Shown: piece by piece, positions 46,450 through 54,496 of the stretch | Numbering within the stretch: the stretch's first letter is position 1 | Layout of the letters: every line of letters begins with the position of its first letter | Assembly: GCA_023701135.1 (NCBI GenBank) | Contig: JAMPXP010000010.1 | Location: 62,001-126,000 of the forward strand | Length of the DNA: 64,000 nt | DNA from: Desulfobacula sp. | GTDB taxonomy: Bacteria > Desulfobacterota > Desulfobacteria > Desulfobacterales > Desulfobacteraceae | Reading direction: 5' to 3' | Notes under the pieces: generated by a model | What the model was told of the DNA's origin: nothing | The model's input: only the letters and a program-made list of their open reading frames with translations | Database searches by the model: none | Translations under genes and position numbers: made by a program

Positions 46450-46592
46450 CTAAGAAGCTATGCGTTAAATGATAGCCCTATTGTGGATAATGAAAGGAAA
46501 ATTGTTGACTTAAAACAAACCCCATCTCCTTGGCAAGCATTATCCAGCAGCCTGTTCTGTCCCGACCCTGACAGAACAGGCTGCACTTTTTT
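46450..46592 (+). ncRNA. Candidate small RNA or terminated leader
   Basis: The segment runs from the predicted start just after the 46415-46443 promoter to the strong terminator at 46547-46592, about 145 bases. No convincing reading frame fits inside. It could be a free small RNA or an attenuated leader of the molybdenum regulator gene 150 bases further on. No known RNA family was recognised. Confidence 0.3.
46547..46592 (+). terminator. Rho-independent terminator
   Basis: GCAGCCTGTTCTGTC and GACAGAACAGGCTGC form a perfect 15-base stem with an eight-base loop, followed by ACTTTTTTCTC. It is the clearest intrinsic terminator in the window. Confidence 0.75.
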
Positions 46593-46740
46593 CTCTAAAT
46601 TTTTGAAAGAGTGCTTGAGACTCTTTACAAAGATATATCTCCCTTATATGATAAATCCAATGACATTGAGATCACAGGTCAAGGACAATAGAGCGCTTCA
46701 GTAAAAAATAATTGGGCGAGAAAAAAGGGAGAGACCGGTC

Positions 46741-47658
46741 ATGGAGGAAATGTATTCAACCAGGGAAATCGCAAAATTCTTAAATATCAACGAAAAAATG
46801 GTGTATTCCCTCATCTCGGAAAAAGGGTTGCCAGCCTCCAAAGTAACCGGAAAATGGCTTTTTCCCATCAACCTTGTCCGCCAGTGGGTGGAAGCCGGAA
46901 CGGAAAATTTTCCCCAGACGGCAAAGCTGCCCCCTTATCACGGCCTTGTTCTCATTGCCGGTAGCAATGATCTTCTTCTCGATAAAATCATCTCAACCTT
47001 TAATATCAAACATGAAAAACACATGGCCCTGTTCGGCATGGCCGGTTCCCTGGGCGGGTTAAGGGCGTTGAAGCAGAACCTCTGCCATATTGCATCGAGC
47101 CATCTGATCGGTGATAATGACGAGTATAATTTTCCGTTTTTAAAAGATGAACTGAACCAGATCCCTGCTGTTGTCAATTTCTGCCTAAGGGAACAGGGGC
47201 TCATCGTTCAAAAGGGAAACCCCAAAACCATCCTGTCCGTCAAAGACCTTGGCCGACCTGATATCCGAATCGTCAACCGGCAGCTCGGCACCGGAACCCG
47301 GAAGCTGTTTGACCATCTGCTGAAAGCCGCCGAGATGAAAGGAGAAGAGATTCAAGGATATGAATCCACCCTTTCCAGACACATGGATGTGGGTCTGGAA
47401 ATCCTGAACCGGAGAGCGGATGCCGGCCCCGGCATAAGGCCCGTGGCCAATATCCTCGGGCTTGATTTCATTCCTGCCTGCTGGGAGCGGTTTGATCTTC
47501 TGATCAATAAGGACAGGTTTTTTGACCAGGGTATCCAACTTTTCCTGTCTCTCTTAAAGGGAAAGGTGATTCAGGAGACGGCAGAGGCCTATGGCGGCTA
47601 TGACCTTTCTATGACCGGAAAAATGGTTTACCCGGCCTCCGCACCTGAAACGGATTGA
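46741..47658 (+). CDS. HTH (excisionase-type) plus PBP-like domain regulator of Mo/W uptake
   Basis: A 305-residue transcription factor. Residues 4-52 are an excisionase/MerR-like helix-turn-helix (YSTREIAKFLNINEKMVYSLISEKGLP-type). Residues 65-295 are a PBP-like domain without signal peptide (GLVLIAGSNDLLLD, IVNRQLGTGTRKLFDHLL, ADAGPGIRPVANILGLDF), the fold used in oxyanion sensing. GGGAG lies nine bases before the ATG. Its position ahead of modA-tupABC suggests that it senses molybdate or tungstate and controls them. Confidence 0.85.
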   Translation: MEEMYSTREIAKFLNINEKMVYSLISEKGLPASKVTGKWLFPINLVRQWVEAGTENFPQTAKLPPYHGLVLIAGSNDLLLDKIISTFNIKHEKHMALFGMAGSLGGLRALKQNLCHIASSHLIGDNDEYNFPFLKDELNQIPAVVNFCLREQGLIVQKGNPKTILSVKDLGRPDIRIVNRQLGTGTRKLFDHLLKAAEMKGEEIQGYESTLSRHMDVGLEILNRRADAGPGIRPVANILGLDFIPACWERFDLLINKDRFFDQGIQLFLSLLKGKVIQETAEAYGGYDLSMTGKMVYPASAPETD

Positions 47659-47737
47659 ATTCCCTTTGTCTTTATTGTCATAATTGGTTCATATCGGTCA
47701 GTATTTTTATAAGTTTTTCCATACCTATCTTTTTGTA

Positions 47738-47766
47738 TTGACTATCTCCCGACATTAACATATTCA
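47738..47766 (+). promoter_or_regulatory. Promoter-like element ahead of modA-tupABC
   Basis: TTGACT (47738-47743, five of six), a 17-base spacer and TATTCA (47761-47766, four of six), in the 157-base gap after the regulator gene. The leader would be about 43 bases. Confidence 0.45.
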
Positions 47767-47815
47767 AATTTTGTTCCGTCCGGTAATTTCATTATGCAAA
47801 AGAAAGGAGACCCCT

Positions 47816-48628
47816 ATGAAAATATTCATCAACTGCCTGACCGTCCTTGCCCTTGTTTTCTTTTTAGCCCCTTTGTGCATGTCTGCAGAGCCCTTGAAAC
47901 TCTATGCCGCAGGAAGTTTAAAGGCAGCCCTGGGTGATGTGACGGCCTCATATGAAAAAATTTACAATGTGAAAGTGGCCACCAAATTCGGTCCCAGCGG
48001 ACTTTTAAGAAAAGCCATTGAAGACGGTGAAACGGCCGATGTTTTTGCTTCGGCAGATATGACCCACCCGGAGAAACTGGCCTCCGGAGGATGGGGAGAC
48101 CGTGTTGTGCAGTTTACCCGAAACCAGCTTTGCGTATTGGCCCAGCCCGAAATAGAAATAAATACTGAAAATCTTTTAAGCATCCTCTTGAATGAAAAAA
48201 TAAGGGTGGGCACATCCACACCCAAGGCAGATCCCAGCGGGGACTATGCCTGGGAATTGTTTAAAAGAGCGGAAAAAATAAAAGAAGGCAGCTTTGCCAT
48301 CCTTTCCGCCAAGGCGCTCCAGCTCACGGGCGGTCCGGACAGCGAAAAGGCGCCGGAAGGGAAAAACCCTTACGGATGGGTGATGAGTGAAAAAAAAGCC
48401 GATGTCTTTCTGACCTATTGCACCAATGCGGTTTTGGCCCAAAAAGAAGTCCCCACGCTTAAAATAATCAAAATAAATGAAGCCTTGTCCATAGGCGCCG
48501 ATTATGGCCTCATCGTCAGAAAAGGTGCTTCTACAGAGGCGTCGCAACTGGCCGAGTATATTTTATCACCCGAGGGCCAGAAGATCCTTGGCGGGTATGG
48601 ATTTGAACCCATTGCAATCCAAAAATAA
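47816..48628 (+). CDS. modA: Molybdate-binding periplasmic protein (ModA family)
   Basis: A 270-residue receptor. Signal peptide MKIFINCLTVLALVFF with cleavage near MSA/EP; mature part LKLYAAGSLKAALGDVTASYE, KFGPSGLLRKAIEDGETADVFASADM, and C-terminal SPEGQKILGGYGFEPI. The AGSLK and GPSG blocks form the oxyanion pocket in the family. AAAGGAG precedes the ATG at 47816. No ModB/ModC of its own is nearby; the only permease and ATPase are those of the Tup system downstream. Confidence 0.85.
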   Translation: MKIFINCLTVLALVFFLAPLCMSAEPLKLYAAGSLKAALGDVTASYEKIYNVKVATKFGPSGLLRKAIEDGETADVFASADMTHPEKLASGGWGDRVVQFTRNQLCVLAQPEIEINTENLLSILLNEKIRVGTSTPKADPSGDYAWELFKRAEKIKEGSFAILSAKALQLTGGPDSEKAPEGKNPYGWVMSEKKADVFLTYCTNAVLAQKEVPTLKIIKINEALSIGADYGLIVRKGASTEASQLAEYILSPEGQKILGGYGFEPIAIQK

Positions 48629-48699
48629 AGAAGAAGAGTAACACAAATCATACCGGCGGATGCTGCCGCCGAATTCAAACGTTAAACAGGAGATTGAAC

Positions 48700-49530
48700 A
48701 TGAATAGAAAACCGATGATGACTTTTATTGTAGCCTTGCTTTTGACTCTGGGCCTTGCCTTCACTGCCCAGGCGGAAACCAAAAGCCTGATGATGGCCAC
48801 CACCACCAGCACGGAAGACACCGGTCTTCTGGATTATCTCATGCCGCTGTTTGAAAAGGATACCGGCATCACCCTGAAATGGACGGCCACAGGAACAGGC
48901 AAGGCATTAAAGCTTGGCGAGACCTGTGATGTGGATGTCCTTTTGGTCCACGCTCCCTCGGCGGAACAAAAATTCATTGACAGCGGATTCGGCAAGGACA
49001 GGAAAGAAATCATGTACAATGATTTCGTCATTATCGGACCGGAGGCCGACCCGGCCGGCATCAAAGGCAAAAGCCTGGCTGAGGCCCTCACTGCCGTTAA
49101 AGGCAAACAGGCCCTTTTCATGAGCCGGGGCGATGATTCCGGCACCCACAAAACCGAGCAGGAACTGTGGAAAAAAGCAGGACTTCAACTGCCGGACAAG
49201 GAAACCTGGTATGTGTCGACCGGACAGGGAATGCTGGCAACGACTATGGTTGCCCAGGAAAAAAACGGTTATACCATGACGGACAGGGGAACCTATATCA
49301 AATATAATTCCCAGAACAAAGGTAATGCCCCCTTGAAAATCCTGGTCCAGGGAGATAAAAATCTTCTCAACCAGTACAGTGTGTTGACTCTTGACCCCAA
49401 ACATTGCCCCAAAGCCAGATATGACCTGGCCCTTGAATACCTGAACTGGATGGCCTCGCCAAAGGCCCAGAAGCTTATCGCAGACTTCTTGTTAATGGGA
49501 GAGCAATTGTTTTTCCCCAATGCAAAATAG
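48700..49530 (+). CDS. tupA: Tungstate-binding periplasmic protein TupA
   Basis: A 276-residue receptor. Signal peptide from MNRKPMMTFIVALLL to near AQA/ET; the mature start SLMMATTTSTEDTGLLDYL is the TupA signature, where TTTS contacts the oxyanion. VLLVHAPSAEQKFIDSGFG and FMSRGDDSGTHKTEQELW follow as in the family. AGGAG seven bases before the ATG at 48700 sets the start in preference to the TTG at 48694. First of three tup genes. TupA proteins are highly selective for tungstate; residual molybdate binding is possible. Confidence 0.92.
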   Translation: MNRKPMMTFIVALLLTLGLAFTAQAETKSLMMATTTSTEDTGLLDYLMPLFEKDTGITLKWTATGTGKALKLGETCDVDVLLVHAPSAEQKFIDSGFGKDRKEIMYNDFVIIGPEADPAGIKGKSLAEALTAVKGKQALFMSRGDDSGTHKTEQELWKKAGLQLPDKETWYVSTGQGMLATTMVAQEKNGYTMTDRGTYIKYNSQNKGNAPLKILVQGDKNLLNQYSVLTLDPKHCPKARYDLALEYLNWMASPKAQKLIADFLLMGEQLFFPNAK

Positions 49531-49536
49531 GACGGC

Positions 49537-50223
49537 ATGGATTTTATTGTTGAAGGCTTTATCAAAGCTGTCGGACTTCTGATAAACGGTGACAGTTCCA
49601 CCTGGTCGGCTGTTATCGCCACCCTGAAAGTATCGGTCTGCTCCTTGATCATCAGCACCGCAGCAGGCCTGCCCTGCGGATTTGCGGTCGGGTATTTTGA
49701 TTTTAAGGGGAAGAAGCAGTTAAGAACCGTCCTGGATACCCTCCTGGCCCTTCCAACGGTTTTTATAGGCCTTGTGGTATATGCATTCATTTCCCGCCAG
49801 GGCCCTCTGGGTGAATTCGGGTTACTGTTTACCCTGCCGGGAATCGTCATCGGCCTGACCATTCTCGCCTTTCCCGTGGTTACCGTCATCACCGCCTCCA
49901 CCATTGAAGGCATTGACCCGGAACTGAAACTGACCCTTGTTTCCCTGGGTGCAGGGAAACGCCATATCCTTTTCACCTGTCTCTGGGAGGTGCGCTACGG
50001 CATCCTGACGGCCATTGTCAACGCCTACGGCCGGGTATCCACGGAAGTGGGCATTGCCATGATGATCGGCGGCAATATCAAATACCATACCCGAACCATT
50101 ACAACGGCCATTGCCCTTGAAACCAACAAGGGCATGTTTGCCGACGGCATTGCCCTGGGCCTGGTCCTCATCACCATTGCCTTTATCGTGAATCTCTCCC
50201 TTTCCTTTTTGAGAAAACAATGA
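49537..50223 (+). CDS. tupB: Tungstate ABC transporter permease TupB
   Basis: A 228-residue inner-membrane permease with about five hydrophobic helices. The EAA loop near the C-terminal third reads LKLTLVSLGAGKRHILFTCLWE, followed by AYGRVSTEVGIAMMIGGNI, typical of TupB/WtpB. It starts six bases after tupA and its stop overlaps the tupC start by four bases, so the transporter genes are tightly coupled. Confidence 0.93.
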   Translation: MDFIVEGFIKAVGLLINGDSSTWSAVIATLKVSVCSLIISTAAGLPCGFAVGYFDFKGKKQLRTVLDTLLALPTVFIGLVVYAFISRQGPLGEFGLLFTLPGIVIGLTILAFPVVTVITASTIEGIDPELKLTLVSLGAGKRHILFTCLWEVRYGILTAIVNAYGRVSTEVGIAMMIGGNIKYHTRTITTAIALETNKGMFADGIALGLVLITIAFIVNLSLSFLRKQ

Positions 50224-51242
50224 CCCGGGACCCCTCCATCTATCATTTAAAAAATATCCGGCATTATTACGGACAGAAAAAAGTCCTGGGCATTGACCAT
50301 CTTGACATCAGAACCGGCTCCATCACAGGACTTATGGGCCCCAACGGCAGCGGCAAAAGCACCCTCTTAAAAATACTGGCCTTTGCCCTGAAACCCACGG
50401 AAGGACGGATATTTTACAAGGGCCGGGAAGAGTCGGGATTTTCCCCGGAGGTAAGGCTAAGGGTAACGCTCATGACCCAGAAACCCTATCTGCTGAAACG
50501 GACTGTCTTTGACAATATCATCTATGGCCTTAAGATCAGAAACGATCACCAGAACCTGGAAGAACGGGTAAAAGAGGCTTTATCAAAGGTGGGACTTGAT
50601 TTTCAGACTTTTTCCCAACGGAAATGGCACCAGTTATCCGGAGGAGAGGCCCAGAGGGTGGCCCTGGCGGCCAGATTAATCCTGAAACCGGAAGTTCTGC
50701 TTCTGGATGAACCCATTGCCGGTGTGGATGCAAAAAGCGCCGAACTCATCCGCAAAGCCGCACTCAAGGCCAGGGACGACTGGGGAACCACCCTGGTCAT
50801 TGCCGGCCATGACCTGCAATGGCTATATTCCATTACTGAGAACCAGGTTTCTATTTTCAATGGGAACCTATTTCCCACCGGGATTGAAACCATTATTACC
50901 GGACCCTTTGACAAAACCGGGGATCCCCGGTTTGTAAAAAAACCGGCCAACGGACAGTCCCTCCTTCTCAAAGCCCCCGGCCAAAATGAGGAAAACGCCC
51001 TTATCCGGAAAATCCGTATCGAGTCTCTGGACCAACCGTTCACAGACGGCATCAACCGGTTGTCCGGCCATATCGCCGCCATGCTTCTGGAAAAGGAAAG
51101 CACCCATGTCCTGGTCACTGCCCTGGTCCAGGATCTTTCCTTTGTCTTAAGACTGGCGCCGGACCAGGTCGGCAGCCTTGGACTCTACCCGGGAAAATCC
51201 ATCACCCTCGGCTTTGACCCCGAAGATGTGGAATGGTTTTAG
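50220..51242 (+). CDS. tupC: Tungstate ABC transporter ATPase TupC
   Basis: A 340-residue ATPase. GPNGSGKSTLLK is Walker A, LSGGEAQRVALAARLI the signature, VLLLDEPIAGVDA Walker B, and VIAGHDLQW the switch histidine. Residues beyond about 240 form an extra C-terminal domain ending KSITLGFDPEDVEWF that looks like a TOBE/MOP-type oxyanion domain, which can give trans-inhibition by intracellular tungstate or molybdate. The ATG overlaps the tupB stop. It converges with mltA, the two stops three bases apart. Confidence 0.92.
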   Translation: MTRDPSIYHLKNIRHYYGQKKVLGIDHLDIRTGSITGLMGPNGSGKSTLLKILAFALKPTEGRIFYKGREESGFSPEVRLRVTLMTQKPYLLKRTVFDNIIYGLKIRNDHQNLEERVKEALSKVGLDFQTFSQRKWHQLSGGEAQRVALAARLILKPEVLLLDEPIAGVDAKSAELIRKAALKARDDWGTTLVIAGHDLQWLYSITENQVSIFNGNLFPTGIETIITGPFDKTGDPRFVKKPANGQSLLLKAPGQNEENALIRKIRIESLDQPFTDGINRLSGHIAAMLLEKESTHVLVTALVQDLSFVLRLAPDQVGSLGLYPGKSITLGFDPEDVEWF

Positions 51243-51245
51243 CTC

Positions 51246-52475
51246 CTATTCCTTATCCGGTTTCAAAACAAGAAAAAACAATCTGCCGTAGTGTTTCATA
51301 TGGCCCGAGGCAAACTCGGCATAATCACCGTTGCCGCAGAAAAGGTCGGCCCGGGCAGGCCCTTTGATGGCCCCGCCCGTATCCTGGTTCAACACAAAGA
51401 GTGAGGCCTTTTCCCATTCCTTTTGCGGGTCCAGGGCATCTTTGTCCGGAAGCCTGGCCTGGATGAAACACAGGGCCCCCTTGGGAAAAAGCCCCGAGTC
51501 CGTTGCCAAGGAGCGGAAGGCCGTCACCTTGACCCCAAGGCTGCCATAGGGGCCGTCGGTTTCCTTTTTGAAAAACACATAACTCTGGTTATAGTTCAGG
51601 ACCTCATCCACCCTTTCCGGGTGGGCCTCCAGCCATTGCCGGATGGCCTGCATGGACATATCCTCCTTTGAAATCTCCTTTTGGTCGATGAGATATTTGC
51701 CCACGGAACTGTAGGCCCTGCCGTTGGCAGCCGCATATTGCACCCTTAACAGGTCACCGTTTCCAAGATCAACCCGGCCCGATCCCTGGATTTCCAGGAA
51801 GAATCCGTCCACCCGGCTTTTCAGCCAGGCCACCGGTTCGGCCCGGGTGTAAAAATCCGTTAACGCCGTGATTTCTTTCCGGGTATAATAGGGCACCACC
51901 TTTTTTGCGGCCTCATTCACCCTTGCCGTCAGGCGCTTATGGCCCTTGTACTGATCGGAGAACAGGGACAGATCAATTTCCAGGAGGTCCCCGGGTTTTG
52001 AAAAAATTGGGTGGGGAAATTCATCGCTCTTTTGCAGCCTGCCTTCATAGGTGGGTTCGAAATACCCCGTGAAAAGGACCTCGCCATTCTCATTGCCTGT
52101 GGCCTCATACACCAGGAACCGGTCTTTGATGAACTCATTCATTTCTTTTGTGGAAGGAATGGTTCCCAGAAAGGCTTTAACGGCTTCAAGGGACTGAATC
52201 ATATGCCCGGCCGTGTAGTCCTCATTTTCATAGGTGTATTGTCTTTCCGCCGGCACTTTTCTGAAATAGATCAGACTGTTGTCAATGGATTCCAAAAGGC
52301 CCTGATAGGCCATGTGATCAATGAACATGGGATATTCTCCCGGTTTCAATTTTTTTAAGGGACCTGCCTCTTTTTCCTCTTTGATGGCCGGCCGGCATCC
52401 GCAAAACATACAGAGAAGGATCAAAACACAGATCAGTTTTTGATGCGTCAACACCCTCTTATTCGCTTTCCTCAT
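51246..52475 (-). CDS. mltA: Membrane-bound lytic murein transglycosylase A (MltA)
   Basis: Peptidoglycan-cleaving enzyme of 409 residues. The N-terminus has a basic stretch, a hydrophobic core LICVLILLCMF and a cysteine pair CGC that could be a lipidation site, although the lipobox is not canonical. FTGYFEPTYEGRLQ, SGRVDLGNG, and the C-terminal 3D domain QDTGGAIKGPARADLFCGNG are diagnostic; the aspartate in the last block is the likely catalytic residue. The ATG at 52475 overlaps rmuC and lacks a clear ribosome site; GTG at 52454 is an alternative. Confidence 0.9.
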   Translation of the reverse strand: MRKANKRVLTHQKLICVLILLCMFCGCRPAIKEEKEAGPLKKLKPGEYPMFIDHMAYQGLLESIDNSLIYFRKVPAERQYTYENEDYTAGHMIQSLEAVKAFLGTIPSTKEMNEFIKDRFLVYEATGNENGEVLFTGYFEPTYEGRLQKSDEFPHPIFSKPGDLLEIDLSLFSDQYKGHKRLTARVNEAAKKVVPYYTRKEITALTDFYTRAEPVAWLKSRVDGFFLEIQGSGRVDLGNGDLLRVQYAAANGRAYSSVGKYLIDQKEISKEDMSMQAIRQWLEAHPERVDEVLNYNQSYVFFKKETDGPYGSLGVKVTAFRSLATDSGLFPKGALCFIQARLPDKDALDPQKEWEKASLFVLNQDTGGAIKGPARADLFCGNGDYAEFASGHMKHYGRLFFLVLKPDKE

Positions 52476-53583
52476 ATGGCTTATTAAACTCCCGGGTCTT
52501 GGTTTTTGAAAATTCCAGGGGATGAAGGTTTTCCATGATTTTTTCGGAAACCTTCAGGGTCTCCAGTTTTCTGGCCGTGGACATGACCCTGGTCTCCATG
52601 GCGCCCACGGTCCGGTTGTAACCGGCCACACATTTTTCAATGTCCTTGCCGAGCTGGTTGATATTGTCCGTCATGCTGCAGAGCCGTGAAAAAAGCTCCA
52701 TGCCGAGATTCCTGATTTCTTCTGCATGCTCATGGCTTTTTTCCTGTTTCCACGAATAGGAAACCGCCTTTAAGAGCGCAATCAGGGTGGTGGGCGTGGC
52801 CAGGACCACCCCTTTTTCCATGCCTTTTTCAATCAGGTCCGGATAAACCGTTAAGGCGGCGGAGAAAAAATTTTCTCCCGGAATAAACAGGACCACAAAT
52901 TCCGGGGAAGGTCCGATTTCCAGGAAATACTGTTTTGAGGCCAGGTTGGAAATATGGGCCATGACCTGGCGGCCGTGGTCCTTCATTCGCTCCTGCCGCT
53001 CTTTTTCGTCCCGGGCTTCAAGGGCGTCCAGATAAGCCATGAGGGGAACTTTGGCATCCACAATGATTTTTCGGTTGCCCGGCAGGGTAATGACCATATC
53101 GGGCCGGACAGACCCTTTTCCCCCGCCCGAAGCAAGCTGCTCTTCAAAATCACAGTATTCGCTCATGCCGGCAAGCTCGGCCACCCGTTTCAGAGTCATT
53201 TCCCCCCACCGCCCCCGGACATGGGGAACCCGCAGGGCCTTTACCAGATTCCCGGTTTCAATGGAAAGATGGTTCTGGGTCCGACCCATTTCCAGGAGCT
53301 TTTCCGTGATGGAGCCGTAGGCCTTTTCCCTTTCCTTTTCCATGAGGGTCAGCCGGGTTTCATATTTGTCCAGGACTTGGCGGACCGGGTCAACGGTTTT
53401 GATAATCTCGTTTCCCTTGATGTCAAAATCCTTCCGGGCCTCCTTGACATAGGAGGAAAAATACCGGTCCGCAAGTTCCATGAACCGGGTTGAATTTTCA
53501 AACAAGGCTTCGCTGGAAAGGGTCTTCATCTTTTTGGAAAAAAAGAGAACCCCTGACTTGGCCAGGACAGCGCAGAGGATCAC
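52459..53583 (-). CDS. rmuC: RmuC-family DNA recombination protein
   Basis: A predicted nuclease-like protein that limits inversions at repeats in E. coli. A hydrophobic N-terminus is followed by a coiled-coil region and the RmuC domain: ALRVPHVRGRWGEMTLKRV, RPDMVITLPGNRKIIVDAKVPL and FVVLFIPGENFFSAAL. The listed start is a GTG at 53583, but the frame continues upstream without ATG, GTG or TTG through a membrane-helix-like stretch LENLAWLLSGFGLGVIL; a CTG at 53646 would include it. Start therefore uncertain. It follows moaC. Confidence 0.85.
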   Translation of the reverse strand: MILCAVLAKSGVLFFSKKMKTLSSEALFENSTRFMELADRYFSSYVKEARKDFDIKGNEIIKTVDPVRQVLDKYETRLTLMEKEREKAYGSITEKLLEMGRTQNHLSIETGNLVKALRVPHVRGRWGEMTLKRVAELAGMSEYCDFEEQLASGGGKGSVRPDMVITLPGNRKIIVDAKVPLMAYLDALEARDEKERQERMKDHGRQVMAHISNLASKQYFLEIGPSPEFVVLFIPGENFFSAALTVYPDLIEKGMEKGVVLATPTTLIALLKAVSYSWKQEKSHEHAEEIRNLGMELFSRLCSMTDNINQLGKDIEKCVAGYNRTVGAMETRVMSTARKLETLKVSEKIMENLHPLEFSKTKTREFNKPYEESE

Positions 53584-53635
53584 CCCGAGACCGAATCCGG
53601 ACAGGAGCCAGGCCAGGTTCTCAAGGGAGACCGGG

Positions 53636-54112
53636 CTATGTTGCAGTATAGGTTCCGCTTTTGCCCCCGGATTTGAATTTGAGCCGGATATCCGATATCC
53701 TCATGGCCTTGTCATAGGATTTACACATGTCGTATATGGTGAGGGCCGCCACGGAAACCGCGGTCAGGGCCTCCATTTCCACCCCGGTTCTGCCGGTCAG
53801 GGACACCTCGGCCTCAACATCAACGGCATGGGCTTTGGTGTCAAAGGAAAAATCGACCCTGGCATGGGTGATATTCAGGGGATGGCACATGGGAATCAGA
53901 TCCGAGGTTTTCTTGGCCGCCATGACCCCGGCGATTCTAGCGGCTTCAAGGACATTTCCCTTTTTGACCTTTTCATCCATGATCCTTGCAAGGGTGTCCG
54001 CTTCCATGGAAATTCTGCCGCCGGCAATGGCCTTTCGATGGGTTTCCGTTTTTTCCCCCACATCCACCATTCTGACCCGGCCGTCCTTGTCCAGATGGGT
54101 GAATTCCGTCAT
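53636..54112 (-). CDS. moaC: Cyclic pyranopterin monophosphate synthase MoaC
   Basis: Second step of molybdenum-cofactor synthesis, converting the MoaA product to cyclic pyranopterin. The 158-residue chain has VDVGEKTETHRKAIAGG at the start, LIPMCHPLNITHA and TGVEMEALTAVSVAALTIYDMCK with the catalytic lysine and aspartate region. Its ATG overlaps the preceding MoaE-like gene stop by four bases. MoaA and MoaD are not in the window. Confidence 0.95.
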   Translation of the reverse strand: MTEFTHLDKDGRVRMVDVGEKTETHRKAIAGGRISMEADTLARIMDEKVKKGNVLEAARIAGVMAAKKTSDLIPMCHPLNITHARVDFSFDTKAHAVDVEAEVSLTGRTGVEMEALTAVSVAALTIYDMCKSYDKAMRISDIRLKFKSGGKSGTYTAT

Positions 54113-54480
54113 TTTTCAGCCTGTGTAAAAAATTGTTTTTTGCTCGTCACCTGGGATTTGACCTGGTTCAATGTGTCTGTCAGAACGGCGATGACATTTT
54201 CCCGAATATTTCCCGCCACCACCAGGAACATGACATCATCTCCCACCTTCAGGGATTTTCCTTCATTGATATGGATAAGGATCTCAACGATCCCCGGCCG
54301 TTTTTTCTGCTCGCTGATAATCCGGGACAACCGGTCATGGTCAACGGTAATTTCAAGGCCCGTCACCTCATCGCCTTCTCGGGAGGTTGCCCGGACCACC
54401 CCGTTATGGCATAAAATCATCCCGGCCTTATGATAGTCCGGATGCTTTTTGATCTGCTCCAGCATTGTCTGGATATTCAT
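54109..54480 (-). CDS. Divergent MoaE-like protein
   Basis: A 123-residue protein aligned by eye with MoaE, the large subunit of molybdopterin synthase. It shares GMILCHNGVVRATSREGDE (compare GAVVTFTGKVRN...GD) and KVGDDVMFLVVAG. The C-terminal VTSKKQFF keeps a lysine pair where MoaE has its catalytic lysine, but the H-R of the family is I-R here and the FWKRE block is not recognisable. It may be a reduced or diverged MoaE. It lies between mobA and moaC in one transcript. Confidence 0.65.
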   Translation of the reverse strand: MNIQTMLEQIKKHPDYHKAGMILCHNGVVRATSREGDEVTGLEITVDHDRLSRIISEQKKRPGIVEILIHINEGKSLKVGDDVMFLVVAGNIRENVIAVLTDTLNQVKSQVTSKKQFFTQAEK

Positions 54481-54496
54481 GGTTCTCTCCTTTTAT

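Noticed and set aside
46444-46704. 86-residue open frame in the AT-rich gap
   Set aside because: It begins at the promoter -10, has no ribosome site and reads straight through the 15-base terminator stem; composition is not protein-like.
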